Below, in pieces: positions 1-8,961 of a DNA stretch of 22,527 bases. Under the pieces are notes generated by a model. It had not been told where the DNA came from, made no database searches, and saw only the letters and a program-made list of their open reading frames with translations. Origin of the DNA: Phallusia fumigata. Its lineage: Eukaryota > Chordata > Ascidiacea > Phlebobranchia > Ascidiidae. Location of the stretch: the NCBI GenBank assembly GCA_008931825.1, contig QXVZ01032316.1:1-22527 (forward strand). Reading direction: 5' to 3'. Position 1 is the stretch's first letter; the number at the start of each line of letters is the position of its first letter. Position numbers and translations under genes: made by a program.

Positions 1-524
1 CGTAACAGACGCGGTACATTTTCGCAGTAGCGAAAACACAAAATGTCGACGTTGTTAAGTCAACGAAGAGTTTTTCAACAGTAATTAAAAAACTGCAAAG
101 GTGTCTTTTACGAACTTTCATTTCACATACGCTCCGACCCATTAAAATAGGATAAATATTCACTTTATTATTCTACACTGGGTGCCCGAGTAACTGTAGC
201 CTTTTCCTGCAAGTTTGTTCTGCTGGAATGGGTGATAAATATCAGTTTTTTAAAACATGTCAAAATTTGTTACAGTGAGTGTGTTACTTGTATCAGACAT
301 ATTTAGTCACTTTCCGGACTTCGATAAAACAGTGTTTGTGGTCGGAAAACACCAGAAAAATCAGATAACACACCATAATGGTCAAATATACAATCTGTCA
401 AAATTGTATCCTGAATATCTGTGATGAAAATTAGAATATTACGTTTTGGGGCCATGGGTCAACCAACGAGTGATCTGGGCTAAGCTACTCTCTAAAACCA
501 GACCCATAATATAATAAAACTTAC
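1..524. other. Left edge, probably RBM26 intron
   Basis: No exon could be supported here. The RRM exon to its right ends at 525 with a good donor on the minus strand, so the rest of the RRM must lie further left. I looked on the minus strand for an RRM2/RNP1-like continuation and saw none. The stretch contains one copy of a dispersed repeat (149-275) and a sequence around 365-470 that weakly resembles the 129-base units at 2340-3070. It is most likely intron. Confidence 0.5.
149..275. repeat. Dispersed intronic repeat, copy 1
   Basis: This stretch aligns by eye with 2100-2255. Shared blocks include ATATTCACT, then TTATT.TACA.TGGGT, and at the far end ACATGTCAAAATT. The two copies are clearly diverged, with indels between the blocks. 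Both lie in or beside introns of the RBM26-like gene, in the same orientation. No coding potential or terminal repeats were seen, so the class is unknown. Confidence 0.45.
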
Positions 525-3500
525 TTGAATATTGTTGATTGCCCCAAACTTTGCGAAATGTTCATTAAGTTTTGATATGTTGTTAAGCATTGGCGGAATT
601 TTCTTGACGATTAAAGTTTTGTTGTTGTGACCTGCATGAAAAAGCAAATCAGTTCAAATTCACAGCGACGACAACACACACATTACGTCCAAATGATAAA
701 AGGAGGAAATTCTCACCTGATGCGTTATTATAATAAGGTCGTTTAGTGGTCGGTTCTCCAACAACGTTATCCATTGCAGGCCTTTTTCGAGCGTTATCTG
801 CGAATTTTTGAGAAAAACAAACAAATTAAACCTGTTTCCATGCAGGTTAAATTCACAAAATAAAGTTTTCCGTTGCAGGTTTAAACTTGCAGGTACGTTA
901 CAAAATTGCGCAACAATGGCGGTTATTTCGTCATAACAACATGCAAGTACACTTGAAATAAGGTTGTTAGATATATTTACTAACCCTGGTCAAGAGACAT
1001 TCCTATTGGCAATAGGTTACTCGCATCACGTTTGCGCGCTTCGATATTTCCACTGTTGATTTCGGGAGCTTCGGGATTGTAAGGTTGCTGGGCTTGAACC
1101 GTTACAGGGGGAACTGGAAAAAGGTAATGAGTGGTCAATACTTGGCCTGGCGTACTGTCAGATTTTAAAGGGTGAGAAAAGGGATTGTTTTATGATGTAT
1201 GGAAAACTTAGCATTGTTTGAAGATAAAAATCGTCAATTCAAAAACACAAAGCATTGGTGTCACGTGCGCCGTCGTTTTGCCTAACATGTCGTATAAAGG
1301 GCCCAAAAGATAATAGTCGTTTTTAACCCGACCGAGCAGAGACATGTATTAAATCAGTTATGTTTGCTGATTTCGCTTAAAACTGATCTCATCGAACCCC
1401 ACTTCTGACTATAAGTTATCTTAATTTCTGTTGCTCCTTTTTGAAAATTAACTGTTCTCTGTTTCGCTTGAGCAGACATGCTGTTTTTGGGGGTTTCAGT
1501 GCACACTTGGTATTGTTTAATACGCCATCGACGGTATACATGTTAGTGACGGTTTCTGGTAGCACAATCAGGTCTGGGTAAAAATTATCTCGCACACATA
1601 AGTCCTAAAAATTTATACTACGTTTTTTTACAGTACACCAAAATTAGTGATCAGATTTAATGTTCCGATATAAAATTACTCTTTTGCTAGTTTGACTACA
1701 ATGGCATCGCTATGTTGCTTTCGCCATATACATGCGAAGCACAGGGGACCAAAAATCTTTGTTTGGACCCCCAGTTGGGTATCACTAAACCAATGCAACT
1801 TACATGGTGGACGAACGAAGTTAGGAGGAGGTACATTGACGTTGATTGGCTGAGGTGGTGGAAAACGATGCAGGAGATGAGGAGGAGGAACGGTCATTGG
1901 CGGTGGGATCTAAAAAACAAAGAATTTAAACCACACAACGAAGTATCAAACTCTATGACAATGCAACATATTGACTACAGAGATACGTTTGGCTTAAGAG
2001 AAATGATTTTGTACACTCATAATTAGATAAAAAAACAAAAAAAATAGAAGGGTTGCTTTCACCAGACTGCCATTCCATGTACACTTTCACTCTATTTGTA
2101 AGGGACATATATTCACTACATTATTTTACATTGGGTCCCATATTTACCTAAGCTTTTTATGTCATGATTGTTTCTGCAGGCAGAAACACATGGGTCCCCA
2201 CACATGCAAAGTTGTAAATTGTGCATTTGTCATTTGATACATGTCAAAATTGCAGCAGATATATTAAATAAGTTTCGTTTATCTGTTGAATTGGTGAATA
2301 TAAAATTATTTAGGAAAATGGAATGACACACTACTGTGGTCAAATTAAACCATAGGCTTAGCAGTTTTAGGGCTTTAGGAACAAAACTTTTAGGGCTTTG
2401 AGAATACAGCAATGTTCCATTATGGCGTGTTTTCCAAAAATTTTGCTCAGTTTTGACATTGTTCAAAACTTTGCTGCATTTTAGGTAGCTAACAGGGTAA
2501 ATGCTGGGTCTGTGAGGTCGAACAAAGAATGGATACACTATGGTGGCATCTTAACTATGCAAGTTTTAATTAATTCAGACATTGTTTGATAATTTGACTC
2601 GTATCTGAGGGCTAGCGGGGGTAACCACTGGGGCTGTGGCATCAAATTACTAAACTGGCACACCACAATGGCATGTTTTACAAACTGCGCAAATGTCAAT
2701 TTAATTTAAAATTGTTCAATAATTTCAATAATTTGTTCAATAACATCTTAGGGGGCTAGCGAGGTAACTGATGGGGCCATGGAATCAAACAAAGAAACCG
2801 ATGCACCACAATAGCATGTTCTATAAACTGTGCAAATTTTAACAAATTCGGACTTCGTTTAATAATTTGACCCAGTTTAGGGGGCTAGTGGGGCAACCAC
2901 TAGACCTATGGTGTCAAATTTTTAATTTGATACAACACAACAGCATGTTTTACAAACTGTGTAAGTTTTATCCAATTCAAACATTGTTTAAATATTTGAC
3001 CCATTTTAGGGGGCTAGCGGGGGAACTGCTGGGGTTATGGGGTCAAACACGAAAATTTATGCACCAGGGAAGGGGACCCAAAATTAGTATAATACTAAGC
3101 TATATAAACTAAGATTTGCACCAGAGCAAGTTCAACTCAGAGGCTGAATATCTAATCAGGTCATAGTTTGTTTAAATTGGTTCAATATGACCAAAGTCAA
3201 CGTTTTAAAAATACTTGACTTTAGGTTAACAGCACTTGCGGGGCCCTCATTGCCCTAGGATGTGATGGGCACGTGCCTGAGTGCCCCACAAGCATATAAT
3301 TTAATTTTAATCAAACACATTTTTGACAGATTAATTTAGGGCTTGCACTTACCATTGGAGGCATGGGAACTCCTATAGGAAGGCGGGGTAATACTGTCTG
3401 TGGTGGGGCAACATTCAGCATAGGAGTTTGAACTGTGGTTGCAGGTTCATTTTTGCTTTCACTGGTCTTGATGTCTTGACCAGTTGGTGAAGTAATTGAC

Positions 3501-6500
3501 AGATCATCTACAACAACAGCATCTTCACCATGGTCATAAGGGCACTGGTCACCCTTCATGCAGAACCCCTTCTCTGAAAATTTAAAGTTAAATGGTAAAA
3601 AATGAGAAAATAATATAACATTTGTAGAAAAATGTAACAAATGAAGAGGATCAGTACAAAAACAGGAAAAAGCTAAAGTAGGAACAAANTCTGAAAATTT
3701 AAAGTTAAATGGTAAAAAAGCAGAAAATAATATAATATTTGCACAACACAGGGATTTGTAGAAAAATGTAACAAATGCAGAGGATCAGTACAAAAAAAAC
3801 AGGAAAAACCTAAAGTAGGAACAAAAAGAACCTTGCTGCAAAGATGATAAAGTCTGCTTGATTGTGTTAAACTTACGCTCATAGTCCCAACAAAGTTCCT
3901 TCTTCTTGTTTGGATCTGTTGTAGAGTCTGATTTAACAGTTTGTTGTTCAACTGATGAAGACCGACGTGTTCGCCTATCTGGGGATGGTGATCGAGATTT
4001 ACTCAAAGACCGGGATCTGAAAAACAAAACAACTGTAAGTGCTTGTTTTAACTCAGTAAAACAGTTCTATTGCAAAACTAAATCATCAATTTGTTTTAAT
4101 AATTTGGTGTAAACAGTATTAATAGTACGTTAACATCCAGCTAGTCTACCTTTTCCTTCTTGGGGGAGAGCGGGATCTTCTAGGAGAAGCCATTCTTTGC
4201 AGTCTATACATGTCATAGATACAACAATGTTTTTATGCATGAAAAATTACTTTGTGAAAGTTTTAAAATCATACAAACCTTCGTTGTAATGGTTCTTGAG
4301 GAGCTCTTCCCCTTCTACGACTTGGTGAAAGTGAGCGGCTTCGTGGGCGTCTTCCGAAATGTCTCCTTCGATTAAACAGTTTATGATAAACAAGGCTTTA
4401 GTTTCGGGCAATGTGATGCCTAATTCATGTTTAAACATACAATCATTTATCCACATACAGTTTAATGTGATAAAATGGGAGAGGTATGTCAACTAGTTTA
4501 CGAAGATTTGTTCCAGAGAACTTCATGTAACCTACCTATTTTCAGCACCGGGGGACCTTCGACGATGTCTCCTATCATCATAAACTCGACGTCGTCTGTA
4601 AAATGACTTTATTAGTATGTTTCTAAAATACACTTTGCATGAGCGATAAAAATGTAAAACCACTGGTATAGTAGATGTGCATAAATTAAGACTTACGGTG
4701 CCTCCGGACTGCGCTGACGAGCTCTTATCGGGGATCTTGATTTAGACTTGGTTTGCCTTGGACGAACTTCCTTTGGTTTTTCTTTTATATCATGGCTTGG
4801 TGGTCGCACCTAATACAAACATTTCAAATTTAAAAATACATTTGAAAAATGGTAAGGATGTACGGCAGGGTTCGACAACCGTTTGAACACAGTGTGCCAG
4901 TTTAAAAATTATGTCCAATGTTCATGACCAAGTGTGCTGACCTCTGATATATGGTTTACCACAGATATCTACACAGATGTTTGCGCTACTTTAAATTTGG
5001 TAAAAGCATATTACCTCAGTATTGGTTGTGGAATCTGGCTGGGTTTGTAAATAAGACTTGGATTGAAGGACTTCGAATAAGGCATCCACAAATGGATCTG
5101 TCTCTGTTTTCGAAAAATAAAAAAAGTTTATCTACCAAGTGCGAACATTCAGAATACATTAAAAATTCTGGTGAAAGATAGTTAGATAATTTATGTCATA
5201 AATAAAAGGATAAAATCTCATCAGATCAATTGCTTAACGTTTCTACACATAGCAAATATCTCAAATATTTATTTTGTTTAATTATTTTACAATGGGTAAA
5301 GATGGAAAATTCAGCACAACCGAAAATATTTCAGCCGAGTTAACAATTTACACATGTGCTACATACATGCATCTGAGTCATACCTTTCTGCAAAAATACA
5401 TCTAATTGTTCTTTGCACAAAGTTTTAAGATCTTCNAAATAATATAACATTTGTAGAAAAATGTAACAAATGAAGAGGATCAGTACAAAAACAGGAAAAA
5501 GCTAAAGTAGGAACAAAAATCTTAAGAACCTTGCTGCAAAGATGATAAAGTCTGTGTGATTGTGGTAAACTTACGCTCATAGTCCCAACAAAGTTCCTTC
5601 TTCTTGTTTGGATCTGTTGTTGAGTCTGATTTAACATTTTGTTGTTCAACTGATGAAGACCGACGTGTTCGTCTATCTGGCGATGGTGATCGAGATTTAC
5701 TCAAAGATCGGGATCTGAAAAACAAAACAACTGTAAGTGCTTGTTTTAACTTAGTAAAACAGTTCTAATGCAAAACTAAATCATCAATTTGTTTTAATAA
5801 ATTGGTGTAAACAGTATCAATAGTACGTTAACATCCAGCTGGTCTACCTTTTCCTTCTTGGGGGAGAGCGGGATCTTCTAGGAGAAGCCATTCTTTGCAG
5901 TCTATACATGTCATAGATACAACAATGATTATATGCATGAAAAATTATTTTGTGCAAGTTTTAAAATCATACAAACCTTCGTTGTAATGGTTCTTGAGGA
6001 GCTCTTCCCCTTCTCCGACTTGGTGAAAGTGAGCGGCTTCGTGGGCGTCTTCCGAAATGTCTCCTTCGTTTAAACAATTTATGATAACAAAGGCTTTAGT
6101 TTTGGGCTATGTGATGCCTAATTCATGTTTAAACATACATTTATTTATCCACATACAGTTTAATGTAATAAAATGGTATGTCAACTAGTTTACGAAGATT
6201 TTTTACAGAGAGCTTCATGTAACCTACCTATTTTCAGCACCAGGGGACCTTCGACGGTGTCTCCTATCATCATAAACTCGACGCCGTCTGTAAAATGACT
6301 TTATTAGTTTTTAAAGGAAAAATATTTCTAAAATACACTTTGCATGAGCGATAAAAATGTAAAACCACTGGTATAGTATATGTGCATAAATTAAGACTTA
6401 CAGTGCCTCCGGACTGCGCTGACGAGCTCTTATCGGGGATCTTGATTTAGACTTGGTTCGCCTTGGACGAACTTCCTTTGGTTTTTCTTTTATATCGTGG

Positions 6501-7489
6501 CTTGGTGGTCGCACCTAATACAAACATTTCAAATTTAAAAATACATTTGAAAAATGGTAAGGATGTATGGCAGGGTTCGAGAACCGTTTGAACACAGGGT
6601 GCCAGTTTAAAAATTATGTCCAATGTTCATTACCATGTGTGCTGACCTCAGATATATGGTATACCACAGGTATCTAAACGTATGTTTGCGCTACTTTAAA
6701 TTTGGTAAAAGCACATTACCTCAGTATTGGTTGTGGAATCTGGCTGGGTTTGTAAATAAGACTTGGATTGAAGGACTTCGAATAAGGCATCCACAAATGG
6801 ATCTGTCTCTGTTGTCGAAAAATAACATAAAGTTTATCTGCCAAGTGCGAACATTCAGAATACATTAAAAATTCTGGTGAAAGTTAGTTAGATAATTTAT
6901 GTCATAAATGAAATGATAAAATCTCATCAGATCAATTGCTTAATGTTTCTACACATTTCAAATGTCTTAAATATTTATTTTGTTTAATTATGTTACAATG
7001 GGTAAAGATGGAACATTCAGCACAACTGAAAATATTTCAGCCGAATTAACAATTTACACATGTGCTACATACATACATCTGAGTCATACCTTTCTGCAAA
7101 AATACATCCAATTGTTCTTTGCACAAAGTTTTAAGATCTTCATCACTTTTATCTTTTCGCACTAGGGCAACGACATACTTTGCAAGAGCATTAGGGTCAG
7201 CATCACACCTGGAAAGCATATGTTGGTTATTTATTATTTTTAATTCACAATAGAAATAGAAGGTTTTGACATGTTAACACCAGAAATGCTATATGCTTTT
7301 GTGTCTATCTGTTTTGATTTTGTAAACGCATCCAATTGTCATTTAGGTACTACTTAACTTAAAAATTGATTTTCACAAATTTGGGTTGGGGAGTTCAAAC
7401 AACAAACAAAGCCAATCAAACACTTACACTGGAGACAATTGCTTGACAAGCCAAATCTTCAACGCATCAACATTTTCAATGACCACCAT
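525..7489 (-). CDS. RBM26: RBM26/RBM27-type RNA-binding protein, 3' end outside window
   Basis: Minus-strand exons: 7489-7428, 7208-7090, 6808-6720, 6514-6402, 6287-6228, 6063-5977, 5892-5848, 5714-5575, 3573-3353, 1909-1804, 1113-985, 797-717 and 631-525. All join in frame through GT-AG introns, giving about 453 residues before the window edge. Residues 1-90 form the PWI-like N-terminus (CDADPNALAKYVVALVRKDK, then DVFLQK and DPFVDALFEV). An Arg/Ser-rich stretch follows, then a CCCH finger near residues 235-254 (CWDYEQKGFC, MKGDQC, PYDH; spacing C-x8-C-x5-C-x3-H). Next come a Pro-rich segment, the YNPEAPEI motif, and the start of an RRM (IPPMLNNISKLNEHFAKFG). This order matches vertebrate RBM26/27 and fly Swm, nuclear proteins linked to RNA surveillance. 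In the RS exons the correct frame is the Arg-rich one set by phase, not the longest open frame. The exons at 3877-5435 appear to be allelic duplicates and are left out of this model. Confidence 0.85.
2100..2255. repeat. Dispersed intronic repeat, copy 2
   Basis: This is the partner of 149-275, with the same block order and orientation. It sits at the left end of the 1.4-kb intron between the CCCH exon and the Pro-rich exon, next to the tandem array that follows. Divergence is substantial, so the pair is old or fast-evolving. Confidence 0.45.
2340..3070. repeat. Tandem array of ~129-base units in RBM26 intron
   Basis: A unit of about 129 bases recurs across this intron. The landmark GGGGGCTAGC (or a close variant) occurs with its GCTAG core near 2611, 2755, 2884 and 3013, spaced 144, 129 and 129 bases. 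A weaker copy has its core near 2488, and an older one lies near 2355. Other landmarks return in register: CACCACAATAGCATGTT, TACAAACTGTGCAA, and AATTTGACCCATTTTAG just before each GCTAG. This makes about four clear units and one or two decayed ones. The open frame across two units (2867-3112) is a by-product of the repeat, not a gene. Confidence 0.8.
3608..3688. repeat. 81-base perfect match to 5437-5517
   Basis: These 81 bases, ending immediately before the N at 3689, are identical to the 81 bases beginning immediately after the N at 5436. A diverged version of the same intron sequence lies at about 3725-3822. A perfect overlap touching an N on each side is what two reads or contigs of one haplotype would give if a foreign contig had been placed between them. 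Confidence 0.9.
3690..5435 (-). other. Second copy of RBM26 exons, probable allelic contig
   Basis: Bounded by single Ns at 3689 and 5436, this block is collinear with 3571-3688 joined to 5518-7139. Duplicated minus-strand exons: 5435-5384 (end of the PWI-like exon, cut at the N), 5103-5015, 4809-4697, 4595-4536, 4365-4279, 4194-4150 and 4016-3877. Each complete one has exactly the length of its counterpart (89, 113, 60, 87, 45 and 140 bases). Splice sites are intact and most differences are silent or intronic; visible replacements include Arg/Gln in the RS region and Asn/Thr before the finger. The PWI acceptor side and the CCCH exon are present once only. I read this as the alternative haplotype laid in tandem, rather than a real exon duplication. 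Confidence 0.75.
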
Positions 7490-7505
7490 TCTTTGAAAAA
7501 GTATG
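7490..7505 (-). promoter_or_regulatory. 3' splice acceptor one base before RBM26 ATG
   Basis: On the minus strand a T-rich tract ends in CAAAG, followed by a single A and then the start codon at 7489. The acceptor AG lies at 7492-7491. It could receive a 5' UTR exon or a spliced leader, since ascidians trans-splice roughly half of their genes. The arrangement AG|A-ATG is the same as in front of NDST. No outron or upstream donor could be confirmed from sequence alone. Confidence 0.45.
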
Positions 7506-8675
7506 TCCAATTTAGGAACAAACGAATTTTGTAAAAACAAATTTGTTTACCTAAAAGTTTATCTAATTCAATTTGAACTTTAAGAACCTGTATTAAAACA
7601 TACAAAACATACAACTCAAGTAAATACTAATGAATTTCGGCAAAAAAGACATGAATTAGTATATGGTTGTCGGGGCACGATCACTCAACCGTTAAACAGG
7701 CAACTTTAAGCAGGAAAACAGTTGAATGTAAGAAACGACAAAAAAGTAAAGTGTACCAAAGTAAGGAAAAACTGTTTTGCAATCAACAGTCTTTGCCCAA
7801 TGTTACAAGTATCATGAAACGTCTAAAAACTTGCTTTGCCATATTAAACTTAAGTTGAAAAAGTTAATAATCATGACAAAGTTGCACAACTCAACTCGTG
7901 TAGTTTGCAGTTGCTTTAATTACCTAACCTGTGGTCCTGTTAACATATGTAACACCTGTATAGTTCTTAAATCTAGATCGTCCAAGCAAACCGTTGAAGC
8001 TAATGACATAAACCTAACCACAAGCCCAACGCACAAGTAAAACCCACTAAATGGAAACATGATGAAGTCTGGATACTTAACCACTAGAGGCGTGTGGATT
8101 CACCATACACCACAAAAATATTTTTTGTCAAAATTTAATTTAATAGAAACCATGACAAGGCGATACGCTTTACGCTAAATGCTTTGGAGAATTTCCATCA
8201 ACCTAAACATTTCAGTTGTATTATTTTTTGAACAAATTTGTAACAAATAATCGGCCAATAAATGCTGCAACAGGAATGACAATAACTTTCTAACATTATG
8301 TTGCAACTTACGCACTGTAATTGGCAAAATTTGGAACTAGAATGTGTACTAACCTGAATAATGAAAGATGATGAAGCTTCAGCTGCCAAAGGAAGTGTAA
8401 GCATAGATAACGGTGTAAGGTACCAAACGCACGAGCAGTTTTCGAATGCAAAAACTGACTTTTAACTTTTGAATGATGTATTGTATCGTCACATGCTTGT
8501 ATGTAACACAAGTGACTTTCGACTAAAAATGTCGGATTTTTGACTCAAAAACACAAATTAAATCGTTGTGAAAGTGAAAATGTAGACAGAAACGATTTGG
8601 GAACAGCAATAGTATGTGCAGTGGAGCGAGGCGGGATGTCATGTCTAATGTAGCCTTTTTGTTTATGGTTTAGTT

Positions 8676-8695
8676 GTTATTGTCGAAGCAATAAC
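8676..8695. other. Perfect 7-bp hairpin
   Basis: GTTATTG, a six-base loop TCGAAG, and CAATAAC form a perfect seven-pair stem about 270 bases upstream of the NDST start codon. It lacks a following T-run and resembles no RNA element I know. It could be chance in AT-rich DNA or a palindromic protein-binding site. Confidence 0.3.
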
Positions 8696-8939
8696 TGAAA
8701 AAAACAAACGTTTATAAACGCACAGGAATTAACGTTAAATACACGTTGAAAACGGTCAATCAAAATAGGAAACTGAAACCAGGAAAATCGTGATAAGGCT
8801 AAGCACAAAATCAACTCAATCACATTCAGTGTCACACAACTGGAAGTCTTGTTTTTAAAGTGCTGTAGTGTTGTGTCGATGGTCTGTAAAGAAGCTTTAC
8901 TTCAATAATGAAAATATAGAATTGGCGGAAATCTAAACT

Positions 8940-8961
8940 ATTTTGTTTTGTTCGTTACAGA
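8940..8961 (+). promoter_or_regulatory. 3' splice acceptor one base before NDST ATG
   Basis: A T-rich tract ends in TTCGTTACAG at 8960, then one A, then the ATG at 8962. It is a strong acceptor, so the first coding exon must receive upstream RNA, either a 5' UTR exon or a trans-spliced leader. With only one retained base of 5' UTR, a trans-spliced leader is attractive, but that is inference. Confidence 0.55.

Larger units (their letters stand above)
7490..8961. other. Divergent intergenic region between RBM26 and NDST
   Basis: This 1.47-kb stretch separates two genes transcribed outward from it and should hold both promoters and any 5' UTR exons. No convincing protein-coding exon was seen on either strand; the ORFs of 60-90 codons here lack splice sites and recognisable similarity. 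It is AT-rich, has no clear TATA-plus-initiator arrangement I would defend, and carries a short perfect hairpin at 8676-8695. Confidence 0.6.

Noticed and set aside
1712-2026. Plus-strand ORF of 104 codons
   Set aside because: It is antisense to the Pro-rich RBM26 exon 1909-1804, whose splice sites and protein similarity are clear.
4247-4492. Minus-strand ORF of 81 codons containing an acidic frame
   Set aside because: It is a shadow of the RS-rich RBM26 exon at 4365-4279; exon phase selects the Arg-rich frame, which also matches the family.
4867-4879. GGTTCGA B-box-like motif (also near 6567)
   Set aside because: It occurs once per allelic copy in an intron, without any A box or cloverleaf.
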